Made by a program: the position numbers and the translations under genes. A stretch of DNA of 64,000 nt from Rhodoferax antarcticus ANT.BR (GTDB lineage: Bacteria; Pseudomonadota; Gammaproteobacteria; Burkholderiales; Burkholderiaceae_C), in NCBI RefSeq assembly GCF_001938565.1, contig NZ_MSYM01000013.1, positions 1,496 to 65,495 on the forward strand. Reading direction: 5' to 3'. This document shows, piece after piece, positions 1 through 6,673 of this stretch (position 1 is the stretch's first letter; every line of letters starts with the position of its first letter). Below the pieces are notes generated by a model. The model saw nothing but the letters and a program-made list of their open reading frames with translations. It did not search any database and was not told the DNA's origin.

Positions 1-1
1 G

Positions 2-76
2 GTCGCAAGCGACTTGACGGCGGGTCGAGGGAAATGCACAATACGCACCGAAGTCCCCACTTCAATGACGTTATGA
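2..76 (+). CDS. possible C-terminal end of a gene entering from the left
   Basis: An open frame runs from the window edge to TGA at 74-76 and encodes about 24 residues ending TEVPTSMTL. It stops exactly where a strong hairpin terminator begins, which is the main reason to think it is real. Too short to identify. The phage-type regulators just downstream make a prophage gene plausible, but that is inference. Confidence 0.25.
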   Translation, partial: VASDLTAGRGKCTIRTEVPTSMTL

Positions 77-114
77 AACAGCCCGCAGTTGACGCTACGG
101 GCTGTTTCGCTTTT
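75..114 (+). terminator. rho-independent terminator
   Basis: A perfect 11-bp stem pairs GAAACAGCCCG (75-85) with CGGGCTGTTTC (98-108) around a 12-nt loop and is followed by GCTTTT. It ends the gene entering from the left and lies downstream of the converging minus-strand HTH gene. Confidence 0.8.
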
Positions 115-136
115 CCCGGCCTCGATTTCAGTCAAT

Positions 137-409
137 CTATGGCATGGGTGGTATCTCCTTCTGGGTTGGAACTGGTCGCTGTCGCCGATTGGCTGACGGA
201 CCTCTGGGTTTGAAGCTGTAGCGTGTCGGCCACAACTCCCGGATTTCAAGCCCTACCACTTGGGCTATATGCTGTGCCACAGAGTAGGCAGTGATTCGAT
301 CATGAATGACATTGCCAACCACTGCCTGCGACACCCCGAGTTGTCGGGCAAGAAGGGTCTGGGTGACCCCGGCCTGACGCAGTCGATAGTTGATCTCAAA
401 TGCTTCCAT
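137..409 (-). CDS. Ner/Nlp-like small HTH transcriptional regulator
   Basis: This 90-residue protein is one helix-turn-helix domain (about residues 5-60, with QTLLARQLGVSQAVVGNVI as the recognition region) plus a short basic tail (KPRG..NRRQRPV). The layout resembles the small Ner/Nlp regulators of Mu-like phages, which repress the early promoter and oppose the C repressor. It is divergent from the larger HTH repressor at 489 across a 79-bp gap containing a palindromic operator, as in a lysis/lysogeny switch. No other Mu-like genes are visible, so it may be a leftover control module. Family assignment rests on size, HTH and context. Confidence 0.65.
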   Translation of the reverse strand: MEAFEINYRLRQAGVTQTLLARQLGVSQAVVGNVIHDRITAYSVAQHIAQVVGLEIRELWPTRYSFKPRGPSANRRQRPVPTQKEIPPMP

Positions 410-430
410 TCGTGACAGTCTTGCGTGTTG

Positions 431-486
431 GGTGTAAATTATCTCTATTTAGACTACAAATGTCTTTATAGAGATAAATATACACC
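431..486. promoter_or_regulatory. divergent operator between two HTH regulators
   Basis: GGTGTAAATTATCTCTAT (431-448) is repeated inverted at 468-486, the reverse complement of the right arm being GGTGTATATTTATCTCTAT, with one inserted base. A smaller pair AGAC (451-454)/GTCT (462-465) is nested inside. The site fills the gap between the two divergent HTH genes and ends two bases before the ATG at 489. A bound repressor would therefore block both promoters. It is AT-rich compared with both genes. Confidence 0.7.
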
Positions 487-488
487 AA

Positions 489-1181
489 ATGAAACATAAA
501 GATCAAGAAGAATCTGCCTACGACACCCTGGCTGACCTGCCCGCACGTTTGACACAGGTGCTTGCCCATCAGGGCATCTCGCAAACCGAGCTGGCCAGAC
601 AGATTGGCATGTCGCCTGGCTTCATCAGCGATGTGATGCGGGGGCACAAGCGCCCAGGTGCAGAATTCTTCGTGGCTGTGCGCAAGCTCTTCTGCGTCTC
701 AATCGACTGGTTGATGACCGGTGACGGCACCATGATGGGCGATGTCGGTATCCGCCATGAACTGCTGCAGGCCATCCGGATTCAAATTGCCGTCGCCCGC
801 GCGGCGGTCAACGAGGATGATCCCGCTGCACGCGCCTTGCTGATCCTGATTCGCGAGGGGCAGTTGGTCAACGCCGCGAAGGATGCGCATTTTCAGGGTC
901 TGCTGGAGCGTATCGCGCCAACTGACCGCGACCTGGATCTGGCGGTGGAGCTTTACAACGGCCATTTGGGAGCCACCGACCCGATTGTCCAGCGACGCAA
1001 TTTATTGGCGGCCGCCGTGGCTCACTTTGAAGCGCGCAAGCCCATTGACAAGATGGCGGCGATGACGGGCTTGCCCAAAGCAACTGCACCATCACGGGTG
1101 CAGATCAACACCGGTCGGAGACAGCGCATTGCGGGCAACGATTACATCGACCACCGTCCGCAAGGTGACGGGAAGAAATGA
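489..1181 (+). CDS. XRE-family (CI/C-like) HTH repressor
   Basis: This 230-residue protein has an N-terminal XRE helix-turn-helix at about residues 20-75 (VLAHQGISQTELARQIGMSP, then ISDVMRGHKRPG and IDWLMTGDG). That last motif is typical of phage repressor-like proteins in Proteobacteria. The remainder is helical with no recognisable peptidase motif, so it does not look like a LexA-type self-cleaving repressor. It is transcribed away from the Ner-like gene and probably autoregulates through the 431-486 operator. The Lys/Arg-rich tail resembles nothing I recognise. The role as lysogeny repressor or immunity regulator is inferred from layout. Confidence 0.75.
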   Translation: MKHKDQEESAYDTLADLPARLTQVLAHQGISQTELARQIGMSPGFISDVMRGHKRPGAEFFVAVRKLFCVSIDWLMTGDGTMMGDVGIRHELLQAIRIQIAVARAAVNEDDPAARALLILIREGQLVNAAKDAHFQGLLERIAPTDRDLDLAVELYNGHLGATDPIVQRRNLLAAAVAHFEARKPIDKMAAMTGLPKATAPSRVQINTGRRQRIAGNDYIDHRPQGDGKK

Positions 1182-1223
1182 GCCCATCGGCCAACTGATT
1201 TCTTAACCCTCCAGGAGCTCCTG

Positions 1224-1799
1224 ATGAACCAGCAAACCACACCAACGTTGCCATCGCACGCGAATCTTCAAGTCAACCATGGCGACCACCACCGGATCGC
1301 GTTCAGGGACTACCATGAAGGTAGTACGCCGGATTCGATCAAGATGTACCTGGCGACCACACCCGCTGCCCAGATCGACGCGGAGTCCATAGATAACGAA
1401 TTTCTCTTTCGCCATCGTTTTGGGTTCGATGCCAACCCGTCAGGTCGCGCCGAGGTCATTGCATTGAAAAGGCAATTTCAGATAACGGATGCGGAAGTTA
1501 TTTCCTTACGTCGCTCTGGGCTGCTTTCCATCAAACGAACCGAAGTCAGAATTGCGCCAGATCGTTGGGTGCCCATGATGGGCTGGTTTTACCTGAGCAT
1601 CATCAGCATTTATTTGCTGCCCAGCTTGCTTGTCATCGCCTTTGGTTCTGCACCACTATGGAAACAATATCTTGGCGTCATTTCTCTGGGTGCTATCTGG
1701 CTTGCAGCGATATGGTTCGTATGCAAGACTCACATCCATCCGTGGAGGTTGCTCAAGCAAGTTGGCGCTTTGCACGTTGCAGGAAATTCTGCGGTTTGA
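1224..1799 (+). CDS. small membrane protein of unknown function
   Basis: This 191-residue protein is not one I recognise. The first 110 residues are soluble and rich in charged residues. Two hydrophobic segments follow at about 114-136 (WFYLSIISIYLLPSLLVIAFG) and 145-163 (YLGVISLGAIWLAAIWFV), with a short cytoplasmic tail. It lies 42 bp after the repressor in the same direction, so it may be co-expressed. Its Shine-Dalgarno AGGAG is inside the perfect palindrome CAGGAGCTCCTG (1212-1223), which touches the ATG and could lower translation. Superinfection exclusion or lysogenic conversion is possible, but this is speculation from position. Confidence 0.6.
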   Translation: MNQQTTPTLPSHANLQVNHGDHHRIAFRDYHEGSTPDSIKMYLATTPAAQIDAESIDNEFLFRHRFGFDANPSGRAEVIALKRQFQITDAEVISLRRSGLLSIKRTEVRIAPDRWVPMMGWFYLSIISIYLLPSLLVIAFGSAPLWKQYLGVISLGAIWLAAIWFVCKTHIHPWRLLKQVGALHVAGNSAV

Positions 1800-1948
1800 G
1801 GACGGGACGGGAGACCCAAAAGGCTTACCCATCCAAGAGTGATCCATCCAATCTCTGGGAATGGTCACCCTCCGAACTCGATTTTACCCGATCTCCCCCA
1901 TTTATCCCGTCAACTCATTTTTAGCCTATTATTTTTTATAATATATTT

Positions 1949-2608
1949 TTACGTATATTCAAAGAAATGTTTAAATTCTGATAATATGTCTTTGAGCATC
2001 AGTGCAATCGAAGTAGTCAGTAATATTGCCATGATAACGTTAAATCTTCTTAAATTGCCAAAGTTTTTTCTAGCAGTAGCTCCGATCGCGCTCCAACCAA
2101 GAAGTGACAGCGAGCAGGCAAAAAAGAACACTACGCAAAATAATATCAAAGTAAAATTATAGTAATCGCTCGAATTTACATAAATTGATACTGCAGCAAT
2201 GGAAACAATCCACGCCTTTGGATTAGAAACCTGTGCTAATACTCCAGAGAATACGCTTGGTGCTTTGGTAATTGTTTCAGTAAAAGCATCGGTCATATCT
2301 GCCCTTGCAATTCGGTAGGCTAAATTAAGCATGTAAATCGCTCCACCCAGCGTGAGTAGCACGCGCACAATTGGAATTTTAACTATAAGTTCTCCGAGTC
2401 CAATTCCAACGGCCAATAGAACTCCAATAAATCCAAACGTTGCACCGATTACATATGGTATGCTTTGGATAACTCCAAAGCGTGCACCAGACATTGCCAA
2501 TATAATGTTTATAGGCCCAGGACTTGCTGATGTTGCAAATGCAAACACGCTCATCGGCAATAATTTTTCCATTACTAGTGATATGACCATCCCAATTTCT
2601 GAACTCAT
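1949..2608 (-). CDS. LysE/RhtB-family amino-acid exporter
   Basis: This 219-residue integral membrane protein has about six hydrophobic segments and the family signature SPGPIN at residues 29-34. LysE/RhtB proteins export amino acids or amino-acid analogues across the inner membrane. It is the last gene of the five-gene minus-strand operon. Its ATG overlaps the stop of the molybdoenzyme gene by four bases (ATGA), so translation is coupled. The gene is AT-rich, unlike the chromosome from 8.6 kb on. An exporter at the end of a small enzyme cassette suggests the product is an amino-acid-like compound that must leave the cell (inference). Confidence 0.85.
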   Translation of the reverse strand: MSSEIGMVISLVMEKLLPMSVFAFATSASPGPINIILAMSGARFGVIQSIPYVIGATFGFIGVLLAVGIGLGELIVKIPIVRVLLTLGGAIYMLNLAYRIARADMTDAFTETITKAPSVFSGVLAQVSNPKAWIVSIAAVSIYVNSSDYYNFTLILFCVVFFFACSLSLLGWSAIGATARKNFGNLRRFNVIMAILLTTSIALMLKDILSEFKHFFEYT

Positions 2609-3261
2609 AGATCTGCGTCTTTCACTTCCCCAGTACCCTTAAAAAGAAATTTTCTTTGGATATCTACAGCGTAGTATTTTTTAGGTAAAACTGTGCCATC
2701 AACGCTGTATCCAGCGTATTTTTCCCAATACCCGATCTCGTTAAGACGTGTCACCTCAAGTGTAGCTAGACATTTCACGCATTTGTACAGATAAAGACCG
2801 AAATCAATAAGCCGTAAAGGAAAACCGTTTTCAAGCGGTAAGACTTCGCCATCAACATGATATGCTAAAATCGCCTCACGTTCTATTGCTGAAGTTAAGT
2901 GAATTGTTGAATCGTACTTTCCATTTACTGTGCCGACACTATTTTGTTTTATGTACAAAGAGCGATCGGTTATATCCACGCCTGCAATAGCAAGTACATC
3001 TTTGAGTAATACACCTTTCCAGTGTCTCTTAATACTCCATAGACAAACACAAACGTTTCTTCTATGGTAATCAACAGATGGCATGGTCAGAAGCTCTTCG
3101 TATCCGATAGTCACTGGCTTTTCAACTTCACCAAATATTTCTAGTTTCCAGTTTATGAGATCTACAGGACATACACCCTCCTGGAAATATCGGAGTGAAG
3201 ATGGTTTTTTGTGAAGAAATGGGGTTTTCAGAGAACCATCATTCATATATAAATTGCTCAT
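2605..3261 (-). CDS. sulfite-oxidase-fold molybdopterin enzyme
   Basis: This 218-residue protein matches the molybdopterin-binding oxidoreductase domain of the sulfite oxidase/MsrP superfamily. It has INWKLEIFGEVEKPVTIGYEELLTMP (paraphrasing residues 36-61 of the fold's opening), then CVCLWS at 71-76 where Cys71 fits the molybdenum-ligating cysteine, and later ENGFPLRLIDFGLYLYKCVKCL. No Tat or Sec signal is visible, so it is probably cytoplasmic, unlike MsrP. There is no heme or dimerisation domain. It overlaps the FGE-like gene by 23 bp and lysE by 4 bp. The substrate is unknown. In this operon it may oxidise or reduce an intermediate or a sulfur centre. Confidence 0.75.
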   Translation of the reverse strand: MSNLYMNDGSLKTPFLHKKPSSLRYFQEGVCPVDLINWKLEIFGEVEKPVTIGYEELLTMPSVDYHRRNVCVCLWSIKRHWKGVLLKDVLAIAGVDITDRSLYIKQNSVGTVNGKYDSTIHLTSAIEREAILAYHVDGEVLPLENGFPLRLIDFGLYLYKCVKCLATLEVTRLNEIGYWEKYAGYSVDGTVLPKKYYAVDIQRKFLFKGTGEVKDADL

Positions 3262-4000
3262 TTAGTACACATCGAATTCCGACAATATTGTCTCTCAACT
3301 CTGGAGAATAATAATCGCGGCTAGCGCAGCGTAGGCAGTCTTCATCGTGGAGTCCGGATCCACCTCGAACAACATGAGGCAGGTTCTCTGCGGTTGCGTA
3401 AATCGGATCTATCTTAAATTCATCCCACCTGTAATCTGGTGAGATGTTGTCCAAGCACCATTCATTTAAATTTCCTGCCATGTCGTGGCATCCGTTCCTT
3501 GAAACAGCTAAGGGGTGCGCATCAACGCTTGTGCTACGACGATTTAGCTCAGCAGGCTCGCATCCGGGTGCGAAATTCGCCAACGATTCAGTGGGTCGTT
3601 CATTTCCCCACGGATACAGATCTATTCCTCCGCAAGCGGCGTATTCCCATTGAGCCTCAGTTGGAAGTGATTTGCCTTCGAACTTTGAAAACGCTATCGC
3701 CTCCCACCAAGATACACCCGTGACCGGTTGCTTTGGTTGGTTCCAATTGAAGTCATTCCAATAAAGTGGTTTTTGTTCATCTAAGCTCGTAACGAAATCC
3801 CATCCTTGGTCAGTCCAAAACTCTCGTCGTGAGTAACCATCTGCCAAAATAAACTTTGTATATCTTTCGTTTGTGACGGGAAACCTATCTATCCAGAACC
3901 CCGAAAGGGCGATCTTTTTGATTGGTCCTTCATTGGTATAAATTGAACTACCGCGACAGAAAATGGCCGGGGCAATATAAACCATATCTATAGTATTCAT
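3239..4000 (-). CDS. FGE/SUMF1-fold protein (formylglycine-generating-enzyme-like)
   Basis: This 253-residue protein is a single SUMF1/FGE domain. Visible motifs are PVTNERYTKF (41-50), PVTGVSWWEA (92-101), LPTEAQWEYAA (112-122), the NLNEW motif (177-181), RGGS (212-215) and GIRC (241-244). True formylglycine-generating enzymes carry two copper-binding cysteines shortly after RGGS. Here the first position is not Cys; the nearby cysteines are C222 and C225. It therefore looks like a divergent member, such as those in ergothioneine-type or PvdO-type chemistry, rather than a sulfatase activator, and no sulfatase is nearby. It overlaps the DUF2000 gene by 4 bp and the molybdoenzyme gene by 23 bp. 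Confidence 0.8.
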   Translation of the reverse strand: MNTIDMVYIAPAIFCRGSSIYTNEGPIKKIALSGFWIDRFPVTNERYTKFILADGYSRREFWTDQGWDFVTSLDEQKPLYWNDFNWNQPKQPVTGVSWWEAIAFSKFEGKSLPTEAQWEYAACGGIDLYPWGNERPTESLANFAPGCEPAELNRRSTSVDAHPLAVSRNGCHDMAGNLNEWCLDNISPDYRWDEFKIDPIYATAENLPHVVRGGSGLHDEDCLRCASRDYYSPELRDNIVGIRCVLNEQFIYE

Positions 4001-4398
4001 CGTAATAGTTGAAGATTGCCAGTCATTTTATTTATCAATTTTTTACCACCATATGCCATCAACCCGAATATCTTAATCTCATTTAGACTGCTCTTAGAAA
4101 CTTGAATTTCATAGTCATCATACGTCTTTGTTCGCATTGCGCATTCGTTAAACACCACCACAAACAATTCTGATCCACATTGCTCTATGAACATTGATCT
4201 AAGTTTTTCTGTGGAAGCCTGGAGCAACGGTATTGGAATAGTGGTGATACCTAAGAATTGATGCCCATCGGCTGACTCAACTTCCTTCCCTACGAGTTCC
4301 GGGTACTTGGCGCCCAAACTCAGTGTCAAAATGGCAGCAATATTTGCTTTTAAACCAGTTGTTAGTGAATCTTCGACGACAATTACAGCTTTAGTCAT
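3997..4398 (-). CDS. DUF2000 family protein
   Basis: This protein of about 133 residues belongs to DUF2000, a small alpha/beta family with a peptidyl-tRNA-hydrolase-2-like fold. The match rests on the opening (AVIVVEDSLTTGLKANIAAIL), the central GITTIPIPLLQAS, and the FNECAMRTKTYDDYE block. A longer frame opens at GTG 4407. I prefer ATG 4398, because GAGGTGA sits five bases upstream of it, inside the end of the bacA-like gene. The function of the family is unknown. Here it is translationally coupled on both sides in the five-gene cassette, which suggests a catalytic or binding step in the same pathway. Confidence 0.75.
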   Translation of the reverse strand: MTKAVIVVEDSLTTGLKANIAAILTLSLGAKYPELVGKEVESADGHQFLGITTIPIPLLQASTEKLRSMFIEQCGSELFVVVFNECAMRTKTYDDYEIQVSKSSLNEIKIFGLMAYGGKKLINKMTGNLQLLR

Positions 4399-4993
4399 TG
4401 AAATCACCTCTGCCTGCGAACACCGTCCAAAGCATTGGAATTACTCCAGTATCGACCATCTTTATCAATCCATTTTTTTCGCAGGCCAATTGGGTAGTTA
4501 AACAGGCATCTACTTCACCAGCCATAGCCAGACGTGCAGCCTCACCTGTTGAGAATACTTCAATGATGATGTGATCGCAGTTCGGTATCAATTTCGAAAT
4601 TAAATGGGCCGGTGCCCTGTGTGATGCAACTCGCATCGGCGTGCTCCTGAGGTTTATTGCACCGTGCTTGGTAGCCAGCACATAAGATGGTGTATCAAGA
4701 AAGAACGCAGCTATAGGCTTTAACTTGCGAGAAATATAGAATTTATTCACATCTTGATACGCATTGGCGACCAGAAAGGCCGCACTCCCTTTGCTCTTGA
4801 TGACAAATTCCTCTGCTTTCTCGTAGCTGTTAAATAGTTGGACATCGTCTGTAAGATGTTTCGCGGCAAACTCGCTACTAGTACCAGATGGGCCGAGCGT
4901 TGCAATGACTTTACGACAGCAGTCAAACGATTCATCATGACGAATGATGAATTGAAGCAATTGAGTTTCGCCAGAACAGACTATCTCTCTCAA
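4391..4993 (-). CDS. BacA-like prephenate decarboxylase homologue
   Basis: This 200-residue protein resembles Bacillus BacA. Residues 32-41 read TLGPSGTSSE (BacA has TLGPEGTSSE), the middle has FLDTPSYVLATKHG, and the end has IPMLWTVFAGRGDF. The length and the position of the motif about 31 residues from the start also match. BacA decarboxylates prephenate without aromatisation, giving dihydro-4-hydroxyphenylpyruvate for bacilysin; AerD and SalX are relatives. I see neither the TRF motif of prephenate dehydratase nor an ACT domain. The start is TTG with GGGAGGA four bases upstream. It is the first gene of the operon. BacB, BacG and BacF homologues are absent, so the product should differ from bacilysin's anticapsin. 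Confidence 0.75.
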   Translation of the reverse strand: MREIVCSGETQLLQFIIRHDESFDCCRKVIATLGPSGTSSEFAAKHLTDDVQLFNSYEKAEEFVIKSKGSAAFLVANAYQDVNKFYISRKLKPIAAFFLDTPSYVLATKHGAINLRSTPMRVASHRAPAHLISKLIPNCDHIIIEVFSTGEAARLAMAGEVDACLTTQLACEKNGLIKMVDTGVIPMLWTVFAGRGDFND

Positions 4994-5914
4994 TTTATCC
5001 TCCCTACTTGATATGGAATAGTCAGTCCAAGTTCCAAGTGGAAAACGGATTGACTTGCACGAACACAGCGCTGTTCCAAATTCTGTACCGATTGATAGCT
5101 CAAGTATTGTAAAAAATACAGATCACCTAAATTCTACAGTTTCAGTGCATTAAGGCGTGTTAAATCCATACAAATCAATGACTTACGGATGATATTTATT
5201 AGTTTTCAGCAATGATTGTTACGACCTTCGATATCTAAGGAGGAACAGGGGTGTTTTGTACCACGGCGAATGAGGGGCTTTGGAGTTCGATAGCCTTGGT
5301 GAAGCTGGGACGAAATCTGTTGAAAGCCACGCCATCACTGGGTTTTCTATAAATTGTCCCCGGCTTTCCTGACTCGCTTTTTCTGCGAGACAGCCTTTTG
5401 ATCATCGGTATTCAAGGGAATGATGCTGAAGCGTCTCGCAGTAAGTCAGGGTATGAATTCTATAAAACGGCTGTTTGGCAAGCGAAGCGCGACAGGCCGT
5501 AGGCATCAAGCCGAGGAGCGGTGGGCAACCCACGCACCCCGCAGGGGCCGTCCATAGGCTTGTCCTGTGGGCGGGTGGGTTGTCCACGGCGGACGTGAGT
5601 TGTGAGATGCAGAATCTGCTGGGCTTAAAAAGATTGTAAGGAAGGTGAAACTTTCCCTACGCTACAGCGAGACGCATCTGTTTCACGCTACGTCAGGGGC
5701 AGGCGCAACGGCAGCGCACGAACTGCACATGGTTGTTGCGAAGGGTGGCCTGTACACGGCGGGCGCATGTTAAAGATACGTCCGGTTATCGGAACTGTCT
5801 ACATCGAATAGGTTGGGACGCAAAGTCTGAAATATCGCGGTACGTAACAAATGATGACTGATGCGCGGCTAGTGGCAGGTTGCTGCTGGTGAGCATCACG
5901 GCAGACCTCAGTGT
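4994..5914. other. intergenic region upstream of the bacA-like operon, no confident gene
   Basis: AT-rich sequence (4994-5250) presumably carries the operon promoter; I see no convincing -35/-10 pair. From 5250 on base composition rises. A 33-codon frame (GTG 5251 to TAA 5350-5352) has a perfect AAGGAGG upstream but no recognisable product. Inverted repeats CTGCGAGAC (5383-5391)/GTCTCGCAG (5433-5441) and a GTGGGCAACCCAC...GTGGGTTGTCCAC stem-loop (5521-5587) look like debris of mobile elements. Confidence 0.5.
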
Positions 5915-6305
5915 CAAGTAGGTTGCTCAGCGATACAAGTCATTGATAGATATCGTGGGCAGTTTTCGGATGCTGAAGTTGAGCGGGGCTTCAAGGTGGT
6001 GAAGTCGGAGTTGGAGATTGGTCCGGTGTACCACCGCTTGCCTGAACGCATACGCGCCCATGCCTCAATTTGTTTTGTGGCGCGGGGCTGTACCGGGTGA
6101 TGCGTATGCGCCTACGCTCAGCCAATACCGACTTCACGCCGGAGCGGGCGCTGCAGTCGCGCAAGCGGATTCAGCATCACCGTGTCTCACTCAGTGGCGC
6201 GCAGCCGCTGAGCGGGGTGTCATCCATGAGCGAGGAGGACAGCCAAATGCTGAAAGCGCTGAAGGTCAAACAACCGAAAACAAACCGACAATTGAGCCTC
6301 TTGTA
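5915..6305 (+). pseudogene. C-terminal remnant of an IS1634-type transposase
   Basis: A broken frame gives AEVERGFKVVKSELEIGPVY, HRLPERIRAHASICF, then after a frameshift near 6075-6085 YRVMRMRLRSANTDFTPERA and IQHHRVSLSGAQPLSG, ending NRQLSLL at TAG 6303-6305. This is the characteristic C-terminus of IS1634-family transposases. The catalytic N-terminal two thirds are missing or unreadable and the frame is shifted, so it is inactive. It separates the AraC gene from the bacA-like operon and marks past transposition in the island. The 5' limit is approximate. Confidence 0.75.
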
Positions 6306-6673
6306 GGGGCACGTTCTGAACTCGAACCCAATAAAACAAGGACTTACGTCGTTAGCTGTCTAACTCTGGCTTACAGCCCACTTCTATATGAATTGTGCGC
6401 TTTACAAGTTTAATCATGGCTGGTATATTCCACGCCGCCTGCGGCGTTCCCTCTCAACGCGAACGTCAGTGAGTCGTATGGTCTCGTTGGTACCTGATAC
6501 CCAATCTCTTCAAGTTAAAAGCCTTTTATCGTTAAAAGCCACGAATTCGAGTCAAAATGGCACAAAGGTATGGCTCGGAAGGCCTGATTTCGAAGTAGTC
6601 GTCGCTAACTTGAGAAGATTGATCCGATATCCCACCCCTTGGGGCGGGGTTTCCCATCTGTTAAGTCAGATAA
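6306..6673. other. non-coding interval
   Basis: No supported gene. A GC-rich imperfect palindrome around 6631-6650 (CCACCCCTTGGGGCGG) lies just past the stop of the minus-strand AraC gene and may slow transcription, but it has no U-run, so I do not call it a terminator. Confidence 0.4.

Noticed and set aside
1839-2162. 107-codon plus-strand frame
   Set aside because: Lies over the LysE exporter and the AT-rich gap; no ribosome-binding site or family features.
4391-4993. First operon gene as an ordinary prephenate dehydratase
   Set aside because: About 200 residues only, without an ACT domain and without the TRF catalytic motif; the N- and C-terminal motifs fit BacA better.
6631-6650. GC-rich palindrome after the AraC gene as terminator
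   Set aside because: No U-run on the minus strand; left as an unassigned structure.
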